A DNA stretch of 64,000 bases from Gloeobacter morelensis MG652769 (GTDB taxonomy: Bacteria > Cyanobacteriota > Cyanobacteriia > Gloeobacterales > Gloeobacteraceae): positions 1,488,001 to 1,552,000 of the forward strand of contig NZ_CP063845.1 of assembly GCF_021018745.1 (NCBI RefSeq). Reading direction: 5' to 3'. Under the pieces are notes generated by a model that saw only the letters and a list, made by a program, of their open reading frames with translations, was not told where the DNA came from and did not search any database. The position numbers and the translations under genes are program-made. Shown piece by piece: positions 7,712-15,595 of the stretch; positions within the stretch are counted from its first letter, which is position 1; every line of letters starts with the position of its first letter.

Positions 7712-8725
7712 ATGTCTTTGCACGCCGAACTTCATCGTCACCTGGGCGGGTCGGTGGTCCCCCGGATCCTCTGGCGCTACCTGGTGCGCCAGGATCACCC
7801 GCTTGCTGAGCAGTATCCCGAGTACAAAGATTTCGAAGCCTTTTTTACCCGCCCCCGCCGCAGCCTCGAAGAATACCTCGAACTGCACACCCTTGTCGAG
7901 CACGTCCAGACGCTCGATGCCCTGCCTTATTTTGTCATGCGCCTCATCCGGGGCGCTTATATTTTTGAGAATCTCGCCTACCTCGAAATTCGCTACACGC
8001 CCTACCTGCGCACCGACCGCAACTTAGATGAAGATCAGCGTATCGCCCAGATGGCCGAGGTGGTGCGCGCGATCGGCGATGCCGCCCGCTCTCCTGAGTA
8101 CCCGATCGTCACCAGCCAGATCCTCTGCATGCACAGCCGCCTGAGCGATAAGGTCAACCGGGCGATCGTGGATCTGGCCGCTGCGATGCCCGAATATATC
8201 TGCGGTATCGACGTGGCCGGAGGCGACAGCCACTACGCAGCCCGGCTTGAGACGTTCGCAGATCTCTACAAATACGCCTTGGCGATGGGCATCAAGACCA
8301 CCGCCCACCTCTACGAGACCAAAGACGGCATCTACCCGCAACTCTTGCCCTACGTCTGCCGCATCGGCCACGGCATTCAGATTCCGCTGCTGTACCCGGA
8401 GCTTTTGCCGCAACTGGCCGCCCGCCGCCAGTGTCTGGAAATCTGCCCGACCACCTATATCAAGACCGGCACCCTGAGCGACATCGGCCAGTTGCGCCCC
8501 GTCTTCGAGCGCTGCTTTGAAGCGGGAGTTGACATCGCTATCTGCACCGACAACGCCGGTTTGCACGATGTGCGGCTGCCCTTCGAGTACGAAAATCTGC
8601 TCACCAACGACGTCATCGATTTCAAGCAGCTCAAAGCCTGCCAGGAGGCGAGCTTCCGCCACGCCTTCGCCTGGCCCCACGCCAAGCCGCCCCAGGCGAT
8701 GCTCACCGCCCAGACCGTCGGCTGA
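7712..8725 (+). CDS. Adenosine deaminase family protein with divergent active site
   Basis: This 337-residue protein has the amidohydrolase TIM-barrel pattern of the adenosine/AMP deaminase group. The zinc HxH motif is ELHRHLGG (His8, His10). AHLYET supplies the third histidine (His199) and the catalytic glutamate (Glu202) in place of the usual HAGE. RIGHG gives His220 and CTDN gives the zinc aspartate Asp280. Two substrate-contact positions of true adenosine deaminases differ: the aspartate in HLDG is glycine, and the second aspartate of TDD is asparagine (Asn281). The metal centre therefore looks complete but the substrate is probably not plain adenosine. The ATG at 7712 gives the usual distance to HxH. 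Confidence 0.75.
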   Translation: MSLHAELHRHLGGSVVPRILWRYLVRQDHPLAEQYPEYKDFEAFFTRPRRSLEEYLELHTLVEHVQTLDALPYFVMRLIRGAYIFENLAYLEIRYTPYLRTDRNLDEDQRIAQMAEVVRAIGDAARSPEYPIVTSQILCMHSRLSDKVNRAIVDLAAAMPEYICGIDVAGGDSHYAARLETFADLYKYALAMGIKTTAHLYETKDGIYPQLLPYVCRIGHGIQIPLLYPELLPQLAARRQCLEICPTTYIKTGTLSDIGQLRPVFERCFEAGVDIAICTDNAGLHDVRLPFEYENLLTNDVIDFKQLKACQEASFRHAFAWPHAKPPQAMLTAQTVG

Positions 8726-8757
8726 GCCTGCGGCCCCGGGGCTACTCGGTAGTCCTG

Positions 8758-8773
8758 ACACTATATGTAGTGT
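8758..8773. repeat. 16-bp inverted repeat upstream of the metallophosphoesterase
   Basis: ACACTA at 8758-8763 and TAGTGT at 8768-8773 form perfect 6-bp arms around TATG, about 32 bases before the metallophosphoesterase start. The size and AT-rich centre fit a dimeric regulator operator or a small hairpin. No known cyanobacterial consensus matches it well. Confidence 0.4.
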
Positions 8774-8804
8774 TAGACTACTTCCGGTCACGGCCCGGGG
8801 TTCC

Positions 8805-9680
8805 ATGCGCGTTCAAGCCGTCCACAAGCAGCCTTTTCATGCCATTCCCTACCGTGCCGTCGCCTCGAGCGGTGAGGTGCGAAACCGCTGGTTCGGATTG
8901 TCCCACGCGACGGTGGACCGGCTGCCCGAGGGGTGCGATGCGGTGTTTGCCTGCTCGGATTTGCAGGGGATCTTCGAGCGGGCGGGTGAAGAGGCGCCCC
9001 GCCTGCTCGGTGAAGCGGTGGCGGCGGAGTTGGCGAAACTTGCGCTCGGCGGTTATTTGCCCGGGGCCGCTCGGGTGGGGGTGCTGCTGTGCGGCGATTT
9101 GTTCGTGCGTCCCCAACTCGACCGGCGCGGCGGCATCGGCGATGTGCGTCCGGTGTGGCGGGCTTTTGCGCGGCACTTTCGCTGGGTGGCGGGGGTGGCG
9201 GGCAACCACGACGACTTTGGTACCGCCAAAGAGCGCGCCGCTTTTTTGTCCGAACCCGGTATTTATCTGCTCGACGGCGAGGTGGTCGACCTGGGCGGAT
9301 TGCGGGTGGCGGGTCTGGGGGGGATCATCGGCGATCCGGTCAAGCCCCAGCGCCGCAAGGAAAAAGATTTTGTGCGCGCGCTCAAAAAGCTCGTCGGTGC
9401 CCGGCCGGATGTGATGCTGCTGCACCAGGGGCCGGACGCCCCCGAGCTTAAATTAAGTGGCCATCGGGCCGTGCGCGAGGTGCTCGGCCGCGCCCCCGTT
9501 CCCCTGGTGATGAGCGGCCATACCCACTGGAAAGAACCGCTCGCTACCAATTTCCGCGGCTCGCAGCTGCTCAATCTCGAAGGGCGGGGCTTGCTGCTGC
9601 AGCGCGGGGTGCCCAGCCTGCCGGCAGGGCTCAAGTTGCAGTTTTCGGGAGCGCACTGGCATCTGGCAGCGGAGATATAA
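8805..9680 (+). CDS. Calcineurin-like metallophosphoesterase
   Basis: This 291-residue protein has the ordered metal-binding blocks of calcineurin-type phosphoesterases: CSDLQG near residue 45, CGDLF near 99, GNHDDF near 133, LLHQGP near 206 and SGHTHW near 237. The first block, normally D-x-H, reads SDLQG, so one histidine ligand is not obvious. Members hydrolyse phosphomonoesters, diesters or nucleotides, and the substrate cannot be read from the sequence. The ATG at 8805 was chosen because it leaves a short leader before the first block. The 3' end overlaps the 3' end of the convergent cobW gene by 50 bases. Confidence 0.8.
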   Translation: MRVQAVHKQPFHAIPYRAVASSGEVRNRWFGLSHATVDRLPEGCDAVFACSDLQGIFERAGEEAPRLLGEAVAAELAKLALGGYLPGAARVGVLLCGDLFVRPQLDRRGGIGDVRPVWRAFARHFRWVAGVAGNHDDFGTAKERAAFLSEPGIYLLDGEVVDLGGLRVAGLGGIIGDPVKPQRRKEKDFVRALKKLVGARPDVMLLHQGPDAPELKLSGHRAVREVLGRAPVPLVMSGHTHWKEPLATNFRGSQLLNLEGRGLLLQRGVPSLPAGLKLQFSGAHWHLAAEI

Positions 9681-10680
9681 GCAGGGCGAGTTCCCGTCGG
9701 ATCTTTTCCGCCTCCAGATCTTTGCCGATGATCACCAGATCGGTGCGGCGGGTTTCTTCTTTGCCCCACGGACGGTCGAAGTAGCGCTCGAAGCGGTGGC
9801 CCACCCCCTGGATCACCAGGCGCAGGGGTTTACCGGCGGCGTGGGCAAAGCCCTTGATCCGGTAGATTTCGTGGGAGCGCACCAGCTGTTGCAGTGCCGC
9901 CACCAGCCGGTCGGGATCTTGCGGTCCTTCCAGCTGCACACTGAGCGCCCGGATGCCTTCGTCGTGTTCGTGTTCTGCTGCGCTGTCGTGGTGGCTGGGG
10001 CGGTTGGCGATCTGATCTTCGACCGCCTGGCCCTGGCCCAGCAGGGTACGTGGGTCCACCCGGCTGTGGCTTGCGGCGATGAGCTTGACCGAATCCGGCA
10101 GCAAAGCGCGCAGGTGCGCTTCGACGGCCGGTTGTTCCTCTGGTATCAGCTGATCGATCTTGTTGAGCAAAACCAAGTCGGCACAGGCCAGTTGATCTTC
10201 GAATAGCTCCGCCAGTTCTGCCTCGGTCGCGCCGTGGCCAGGCGCGTCGCTGGTGCCCTCGAACAGGCCGCCCCGGGCAATAGAAGCGGCATCTACAATC
10301 GTCACCACCCCGTCCACCGTGGCGCCATTGCGAATTTCGGGCCAGCGAAAGGCCTGCACCAGCGGCTTGGGAAGCGCCAGACCGGAAGTCTCGACCAGAA
10401 TGTGGTCGATCTCACCCCGGCGAGCGATGAGGCGCTGCATCGTGGGCAGAAACTCTTCCTGCACCGTGCAGCACAGGCAGCCGTTGGTCAATTCAACAAT
10501 GTCCTCCTCGCCGCAGCCGCCGCAGGCTTTCACCAGTTCGCCGTCGATGCCCAGTTCACCGAACTCGTTAACCAGCACAGCGATGCGTAGCCCCTGGTTG
10601 TGGGTGAGGATGTGGCGGATAAGGGTCGTCTTGCCGCTTCCCAAAAAGCCGGTGATCACCGTGACGGGTACTTTCTGCAT
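9631..10680 (-). CDS. cobW: CobW-type GTPase (COG0523 metallochaperone family)
   Basis: This 349-residue P-loop GTPase has the Walker A motif GFLGSGKTTL near residues 11-20, the G3-associated metal motif GCLCC near 67-71, VETSGLALPKPLVQAF, and the NKID specificity motif. A CobW_C domain follows, with a histidine- and acid-rich loop (SHHDSAAEHEHDE) between the domains. Full COG0523 proteins deliver metal ions to target enzymes; CobW itself supports cobalt insertion by the aerobic cobaltochelatase, and the LALPKPLVQAF segment is what I associate with CobW rather than Zn chaperones of the YeiR/ZNG1 groups. No cobN is nearby. The gene converges on and overlaps the metallophosphoesterase by 50 bases. 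Confidence 0.8.
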   Translation of the reverse strand: MQKVPVTVITGFLGSGKTTLIRHILTHNQGLRIAVLVNEFGELGIDGELVKACGGCGEEDIVELTNGCLCCTVQEEFLPTMQRLIARRGEIDHILVETSGLALPKPLVQAFRWPEIRNGATVDGVVTIVDAASIARGGLFEGTSDAPGHGATEAELAELFEDQLACADLVLLNKIDQLIPEEQPAVEAHLRALLPDSVKLIAASHSRVDPRTLLGQGQAVEDQIANRPSHHDSAAEHEHDEGIRALSVQLEGPQDPDRLVAALQQLVRSHEIYRIKGFAHAAGKPLRLVIQGVGHRFERYFDRPWGKEETRRTDLVIIGKDLEAEKIRRELALLISPLPDASALPKTAT

Positions 10681-10829
10681 GACAGGCCACGTAATTGAGC
10701 TTCGTCATCGTACACCGACTGCCCCGGATGGGTGGTCCTCGCCCGGCTACCTGATATCGCTCCCGGGACGCAGGTCGATCCGAAGCTAGAGATACTAGTC
10801 TGTAGACATTTCGGCGTGGGTTGGTAGCG

Positions 10830-11315
10830 ATGAATCGGATCCTTGCTTTGTTGATTGGTGGTTACGGAGGCGCTGCACCTCTGGCGGATGTCGGTTTGCT
10901 GGTGCTGCGGGTGTTTGCCGGGCTCACGATGGCGAGCCATGGCCTGGGCAAGGTGCCCCCCGACGCAGGGCTGGTGGAGACGGTGGCGAGCCTGGGGTTT
11001 GCGGCGCCGGTCTTTTTTGCCTGGTCGGCGGGCCTTGCCGAACTGGTGGGGGGCATCCTTCTGGCAGTCGGACTTTTGACCCGGCCGGCGGCGGCTGCCA
11101 TTCTCTTTACGATGCTGGTAGCGGGCTTCATCCTGCATGGCTCCCAGCCTTTTGCTGAAAAGGAACTGGCCCTGTTGTACGCGGCGGTGTCCTTCGCCTT
11201 TTTGTTGGCGGGGGCGGGACGGTTCAGCCTCGACGGGTGGATCGGCGAGCGGTTGCTGGGTAGCAGTGCTGCAGTTCGTCCCCTCGGCCGCGACCGCGCC
11301 CCTTCGCCCAGATGA
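10830..11315 (+). CDS. DoxX family membrane protein
   Basis: This 161-residue protein has four predicted membrane helices and the DoxX pattern: GLLVLRVFAGLTMASHGLGK in helix 1, FFAWSAGLAELVGGILLAVG in helix 2, then AAAAILFTMLVAGFILHG and ALLYAAVSFAFLLAGAGRFSLD. DoxX proteins are small quinone-linked or redox-associated membrane proteins; most are uncharacterised. The ATG at 10830 was preferred over a TTG 9 bases upstream. The C-terminal 20 residues are basic and probably cytoplasmic. It stands alone, and its 3' end marks the left edge of the insertion-sequence-rich region. Confidence 0.8.
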   Translation: MNRILALLIGGYGGAAPLADVGLLVLRVFAGLTMASHGLGKVPPDAGLVETVASLGFAAPVFFAWSAGLAELVGGILLAVGLLTRPAAAAILFTMLVAGFILHGSQPFAEKELALLYAAVSFAFLLAGAGRFSLDGWIGERLLGSSAAVRPLGRDRAPSPR

Positions 11316-11667
11316 ATGCGCCGACGGCGTAACATACAACTCGAACATTTTTGATAATGCGGATGGGTGTGCTACTTTTGCTCCAGCGAACCCCCGAGCT
11401 GATGCTGTCTGCGTAGCTCAGCTCAGGGCATTCCAGAGCAAAATCACAAATCCTCTTCATGCAAAGTACATCTCTTCCGCGGGTCGGCATGCTTGCCACG
11501 GTTCGAAATCGCCGAGCGCTCATCGCTTCTGTGGAACCTTTCGGCGGCACTGCAGAGGGCTATGGGGTGACAGAGGGCCTGGAAAGCTTGCCCCATCCGG
11601 CTTCTGTGCTCCTATTCTAAGAAAGAAGGGCTGGCCACCGTGGGCAAGCCCCCAAAAAATCAAATGA
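11316..11667. other. Non-coding stretch at the left edge of the IS scar
   Basis: This 352-base gap between the DoxX gene and the IS4-type transposase remnant has lower GC than its left neighbour. I see no reading frame with family resemblance, no tRNA and no clear terminator. It probably contains the left flank and non-coding end of the degraded insertion sequence, but I could not define a terminal inverted repeat. Confidence 0.5.
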
Positions 11668-12219
11668 TGCCTCCATATCTACCAGTCCTTCCTCCAGCAA
11701 CAACTCGGTTCGGACAAAGCTCTATTCCCGCAGATCCTTTTGCACACTCTTCAATCTCAGCAATATCTGTGCCTTGAACGACTTGCTGAGGCTCTATCGC
11801 TTCCGATTGCTGCCGACAGTAGGCGCAAGGCACTTCAACGCTTTCTGCGGCTACGCTCCTTCTCGATTTGGCAGTTCTGGTTGCCTCTACTCGCTGAGAT
11901 GAGCGAACGCTTTGCTGTCCAACCCCAGCGTTTGGTCCTGGCTATCGACCGCACCAACTGGTGGAAGTACAACCTACTCATGGTCAGTCTCGTCTGGGAC
12001 CGACGCGCCCTACCCGTCTTCTGGCGACTGTTGAACCATCAGGGAAATTCCAGTCTGCCGGAACGCCGAAGTGTGCTTCTGCCTGTCCTCAAATACTTTC
12101 ACGACTTTGCTCCTCAATGGAGTGAGAATGTATTCGCTATGAAACATTTCCTGGTGATCTTGTTTTTGGTAGGTATCAGAAATTGTCGCCTTTGGGAAGA
12201 CCAAATTTCGTTAGTCTGA
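11668..12219 (+). pseudogene. IS4-type transposase, N-terminal remnant
   Basis: The reading frame from 11668 encodes a segment typical of IS4-type transposases found in cyanobacteria: YQSFLQQQLG, QSQQYLCLERLAEALSLP, RKALQRFLRLRSFS, LVLAIDRTNWWK and LLNHQGNSS. Aspartate in AIDRTNW is the first catalytic residue of the DDE triad. An ATG at 11664 or 11667 is out of frame; removing a single C near 11670 would join it, suggesting a frameshift at the very start. After about base 12110-12140 the family-like sequence stops, and the second and third catalytic residues are missing. The remnant runs tail to tail into the truncated gene that follows. It cannot encode an active transposase. Confidence 0.75.
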
Positions 12220-12736
12220 TCTTTGTCAGTCGACCCTCCAGCCAGTGGTCCAACTGCTTGCTGCTGATCAACGGATTGATCCTCAAGTAGTAGCCATTCA
12301 CTTTATCTCGAAAGTACTTTTCAAGGTTCGACAGAAGGATAGTGCGAATGCCAAAGTTTTCAAACCTTTGCAAGACGACCACGCCCTCGTCAAACTTATC
12401 CGGTGCAAAGATCAAAAAGTAGAAAGGGGTCAGTTCCGCTTCGGTGGCTTTCTTTTTGTGGGTGACCTTGCCGTCCTTCGAATCGATGAGTTCTGACTCG
12501 TACCCATACTTTCCTGTGCGGATGATGCCTTTGAAAGTGTTCTCCGACGCCTCGAACTGCTCGACTCTGATCACCTTGTTCTCACCCGTGCTCAAAGAGA
12601 GGGTGCCGCGCGCGCCAGTCAGGTGATCCTCTATCAGTTGCCGCAGGCTAGTGCCGTTGATTTCGCCTAGTTTAACGTGCTGCCCGCTCTTGCTCGCCAC
12701 CCGAATCGTATAGATAGATAAAGAGAAACTCGACAT
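12176..12736 (-). CDS. Unrecognised protein, probably truncated at its C-terminus
   Basis: This 186-residue product is not one I recognise. It starts with a strand-rich region (SLSIYTIRVAS), has a charged middle, then TPFYFLIFAPDKFDEGVVVLQ and RFENFGIRTILLSNLEKYF, and ends shortly after EGRLTKIRLTKFGLP. The alternating strand pattern and conserved-looking aromatic blocks suggest a real folded protein rather than noise. Its GC content is clearly lower than that of the flanking core genes, a sign of transfer. The frame ends at the junction with the IS4 remnant, and the last five residues (KGDNF) look like read-through into foreign sequence. The full gene was probably longer and lost its 3' end in an IS-mediated deletion. 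Confidence 0.5.
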   Translation of the reverse strand: MSSFSLSIYTIRVASKSGQHVKLGEINGTSLRQLIEDHLTGARGTLSLSTGENKVIRVEQFEASENTFKGIIRTGKYGYESELIDSKDGKVTHKKKATEAELTPFYFLIFAPDKFDEGVVVLQRFENFGIRTILLSNLEKYFRDKVNGYYLRINPLISSKQLDHWLEGRLTKIRLTKFGLPKGDNF

Positions 12737-12945
12737 GGCAGGGTGCCTCGGGGCGCAACGTATCGGTTCATGCTAGCGCGCCGGGGTCCAGAGGAGCGAT
12801 ATACCTGGGTTTTGCTGTCGGCCTCCAAGATGGGCTTGGGAAAGGGCCGTCGTTTTACGCACCACTCACTTGAGGATGCTTTACTTCTGCCGACAAGCCG
12901 TGCTCACGTTTGCAGGCACCCTTGCTGCGAGGCCGCCTTCGGTGC

Positions 12946-13359
12946 TCAATCCCGCAGAAGCGCGCGAAAACCCATTTGCTGAAAGTGTTCGTCGGTAGTC
13001 AAAGCATTGACGATACCGCGCTGGCTCATGACGACGAACGACACGCAGTCGATCAACCCCCATTCTTTATCGGGCCGGGCGCGAAAAAGGGCGAAGGCTT
13101 GGGCGTACAGACTCTCCGTCAGCGGCACGACGTCCACGTTGGGGTCGGTTTCGATTGCTGTCAACAACTGCACCGCAGCCGGGCGGTAACGGAGCTTGGA
13201 AAGGGCATTGCCAATCTCCAACAATACCGCTTGTGTCGTTACCATTCGCGCTGCCGAGGTTTCGAGCCGCTCGGCCAGTTCCACAGCCCGCCCATGATAA
13301 CGGTCTGAGGATGACGACAAAGCAATGGCATAGGCGGTGTCCAAGAACACCTCAGGCAT
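12946..13359 (-). CDS. PIN-domain toxin (VapC-like)
   Basis: This 137-residue protein is a PIN-domain ribonuclease. The first catalytic aspartate is in VFLDTAYAIAL (Asp7), a glutamate follows in QAVLLEIGNAL, and WGLIDCVSFVVM and LTTDEHF supply the remaining acidic residues. VapC-type toxins cleave tRNA or rRNA and are silenced by the cognate antitoxin. The ATG follows the antitoxin TAA with no gap (TAAATG), so translation is coupled. The pair looks intact although it sits between two degraded insertion sequences, fitting a horizontally acquired, self-maintaining module. Confidence 0.85.
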   Translation of the reverse strand: MPEVFLDTAYAIALSSSSDRYHGRAVELAERLETSAARMVTTQAVLLEIGNALSKLRYRPAAVQLLTAIETDPNVDVVPLTESLYAQAFALFRARPDKEWGLIDCVSFVVMSQRGIVNALTTDEHFQQMGFRALLRD

Positions 13360-13590
13360 TTACTGCGTTTGCTCGCCGTACAAGTGCTGGTCAATATTGG
13401 CCGACCAGTCCGGGGGGCCATCGAGCCGGAGCGCTTTGGCCGTCTTTAAGAACGAGTCTGCTTGGTCCGTTGAATTGGAGGGCACGACTTCGACAACGGT
13501 GATTCGCACCCGCGTATTGGCTTGGAGTTGCAACGGTTCCTCAGGGCGCAACACGGTTCCATCGAAAACTGCATCAATAGTTTGGCTCAC
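13360..13590 (-). CDS. DUF104/AF2212-type antitoxin
   Basis: This 76-residue protein resembles the AF2212/DUF104 antitoxin family. The core is IDAVFDGTVLRPEEPLQL followed by NTRVRITVVEV, the beta-strand pair typical of the family. The C-terminal half is polar and would wrap the toxin. It starts with GTG at 13590; the stop abuts the toxin start. As the first gene of the pair it probably autoregulates its promoter, in the 30-130 bases upstream, though I see no clear operator. Confidence 0.8.
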   Translation of the reverse strand: MSQTIDAVFDGTVLRPEEPLQLQANTRVRITVVEVVPSNSTDQADSFLKTAKALRLDGPPDWSANIDQHLYGEQTQ

Positions 13591-13718
13591 CGTCTTACTC
13601 TGATATCTGTTTTGCTTTCAGTATACGCTTGCGAGTGCGGGGTGCGTACTTATCTTCGTCCTTTGCGTTTCGTCTCTTCGACGATATTGCCGAACATATC
13701 TGTTTGCAACGCGCCCTT

Positions 13719-14097
13719 TCAACTTTGAAGTGCAACAGGGCCTGACTGACCTAACAGTACTTCCCGCGGCGTCCGATAGCCAAGTGACTTCCTCGGCCGG
13801 TCGTTCAGTAGAGCCTACCCTTTGCAGTGCCTCCGGCTTCACCGTCCAGAAGTTTGTCCGCTTCGGGAAAAACTGCCGTAGCAATCCATTCGTATGCTCG
13901 TTTAAGCCTCGCTCCCACGAGTGATAGGGTTTTGCAAAGTAGCACGCTGCTCCCACCGCACAGCTCAGCTTCTCGTGCTGGGTAAACTCCTTGCCATTAT
14001 CGAAGGTCAGCGTCTTCACCTGTTCACTAGACACCGACTTTAACAGCATCCCGATGAGAAGCGCTTGAAGAGCAGAAGCATCTACTGTACGTGACGA
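13719..14097 (-). pseudogene. IS30-type transposase, 3' remnant with frameshift
   Basis: The C-terminal third of an IS30-type transposase is visible: ALLIGMLLKSVSSEQVKTL, TFDNGKEFTQHEKL, YFAKPYHSWERGLNEH, TNGLLRQFFPKRTNFW. DNGKEF holds the second DDE aspartate and WERGLNE the catalytic glutamate. After LQRV the frame shifts; one base over, LNDRPRKSLGYRTPREVLLG and the normal end GPVALQS-stop (TGA at 13721-13719) are recovered. The 5' two thirds are gone: upstream of about 14097 an in-frame stop and unrelated sequence begin. The DNA beyond the stop carries GTTGCACTTCAAAG, possibly part of the element's terminal repeat. The element is dead. Confidence 0.8.
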
Positions 14098-14149
14098 TTA
14101 CCCGTGCGCGCGACCGGGTGTATGTTTTCTGGAGCGGTCAGCCGAGCCG

Positions 14150-14842
14150 CTATCTGAATGACATGGTGGCCACAAGCACCCCAACTGTTCCGCCGATAAG
14201 AGGGTAGTGGCGCGCTTGACTGAATCCGGCTTGCCGGGCAAGGCGCACCTGCTCGTCTCCTGTGGGAAAGCGCTCCAGGCTCGGGGCGATGTAGGCGTAT
14301 TCGGCTTCGAGGCCCTGGGCGCGGCCGAGTTCGGTGACCCGGCCTTCGAGATACCAGCGCTGAAAAGCCCGCCAAGCGGCGTCGGCCGGGGCGTGCAAAT
14401 CGAGAATCACCGCCCGGCCGCCGGGTTTGAGTACCCGGTGTAGCTGTGTGAAGCAGGCGGGAATATCGACGACGTTGCGCAGTCCGAAACCCTGGGTCAG
14501 CGCGTCGAAGCTGTCGTCGTCGAAGGGTAAATCGAGGGCATCCGCTTCGAGCCAACGCACCTGCCCCTCGCGGTCGCGGCGGCGGGCCTGGGCCAGTTGG
14601 GCGGCGGCAAAATCGACCCCCCAGACAGTACCTGCCACCCCCACCCGACGAGCGAGCAAAAATGCCAGATCCCCGGTGCCGCAGCACAGATCGAGCACCG
14701 TATCCCCCGGCTTGCAATCGGTCCAACGGGTGGCCATCTTCTTCCAGACCCGGTGCAAACCGAAGCTCATCCGGTCGTTGATCTGGTCATAGACCGGCGC
14801 GATGGCGTTGAAGATGCCCTGGATCTCCCGGCTACCCTGCAT
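14150..14842 (-). CDS. menG: Demethylmenaquinone/demethylphylloquinone methyltransferase (UbiE/MenG)
   Basis: This 230-residue SAM-dependent methyltransferase has the UbiE signature FNAIAPVYDQINDRMSFGLH at the N-terminus, motif I VLDLCCGTGDLAF, the DALTQGFGLRNV block and LHRVLKPGGRAVILD. It methylates the naphthoquinone ring in the last step of phylloquinone or menaquinone synthesis, giving the photosystem I secondary acceptor. Gloeobacter is reported to use menaquinone-4 there, which also needs this step. The ATG at 14842 shares its A with the mobA stop (TGATG), so it is translationally coupled to mobA. A TTG three bases upstream is in frame but less likely. Confidence 0.9.
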   Translation of the reverse strand: MQGSREIQGIFNAIAPVYDQINDRMSFGLHRVWKKMATRWTDCKPGDTVLDLCCGTGDLAFLLARRVGVAGTVWGVDFAAAQLAQARRRDREGQVRWLEADALDLPFDDDSFDALTQGFGLRNVVDIPACFTQLHRVLKPGGRAVILDLHAPADAAWRAFQRWYLEGRVTELGRAQGLEAEYAYIAPSLERFPTGDEQVRLARQAGFSQARHYPLIGGTVGVLVATMSFR

Positions 14843-15540
14843 CAAGATAGTGCCCGCTCCCCTTCTTCAGACAAATCCTCCGGCGTATTGCAGTTGCGCA
14901 GCATGTCCCTGTCCGCCGCCAGGGCGAAAATCTCGATGCGCTCCAGCCAACCCTGGAAGGAGCGGCCCCCCTCCGCCAGATACTGCATCGCCGAAGAAAA
15001 ACAGCGCCGCCGATAGAACCCGCACAGCGGCTCCCAGCCCAGGGCTGAGGGCACCAGGGCCGCCAGGGCACTATCCGGGGCGCCCCCGAGCGAGCGCGCC
15101 CAACGGCCAAGCACCCCAGCCTCGAGGTCGGGCAGGTCGCAGGCGAGCACCAGCACCCACTCGCTCTGGATGTGGGGCAGCGCCTGCAAAAAGGCGGCAA
15201 AGGGGCCTTCGCTGTAGCGCTCATCGATCCAGGTGCAGCCGGGCAACAGTTCGCGGTAGCGCTCGGGCCAGGGAGTGATGGTCCAGAGCGGCGCGCTTGC
15301 CCCCAGGCCGCCGCGCGCCGCTTCCCAGACGCGCCTGAGCATCGGCTTGCCGTCAATTTCGACAAGGGCCTTGTCGCGGCCCATGCGCGAACTGAATCCA
15401 CCGGCCAGGATGAGCACGCCAAGCGCGCCGGCAGTAGAGGAAGCAGAAGAATGCTGGGGATCCAATGGCGTAGCCTCGGGCACCAGGCTTACGATAGCCT
15501 GGAAAGCAGCCGGACGCGCCCATTGTGTGAAGTTGCGCAA
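14842..15540 (-). CDS. mobA: Molybdenum cofactor guanylyltransferase (MobA-like)
   Basis: This 232-residue protein carries the MobA nucleotidyltransferase start VLILAGGFSSRMGRDKAL, then DGKPMLRR, the metal-site block VLACDLPDLE and a central EPLCGFYRR. MobA transfers GMP from GTP to molybdopterin, forming the guanine-dinucleotide cofactor. The conserved domain begins about 40 residues after the ATG at 15540, so the true start may be a GTG or TTG further in; no ATG is available between. The stop codon overlaps the menG start by one base. Pairing with menG is unusual in function and probably reflects genome packing. Confidence 0.85.
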   Translation of the reverse strand: MRNFTQWARPAAFQAIVSLVPEATPLDPQHSSASSTAGALGVLILAGGFSSRMGRDKALVEIDGKPMLRRVWEAARGGLGASAPLWTITPWPERYRELLPGCTWIDERYSEGPFAAFLQALPHIQSEWVLVLACDLPDLEAGVLGRWARSLGGAPDSALAALVPSALGWEPLCGFYRRRCFSSAMQYLAEGGRSFQGWLERIEIFALAADRDMLRNCNTPEDLSEEGERALS

Positions 15541-15595
15541 CCAAAACGGCCGGATTTATGCTTTTTGGCCGATACCCCCGACAAGCCGGATACCG

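Noticed and set aside
8741-8765. NtcA-like GTA(N8)TAC site before the metallophosphoesterase
   Set aside because: The second half-site does not match at the required spacing.
11500-11530. GGTTCGAAATCGCC resembling a tRNA T-arm
   Set aside because: No acceptor, D or anticodon stem can be formed around it.
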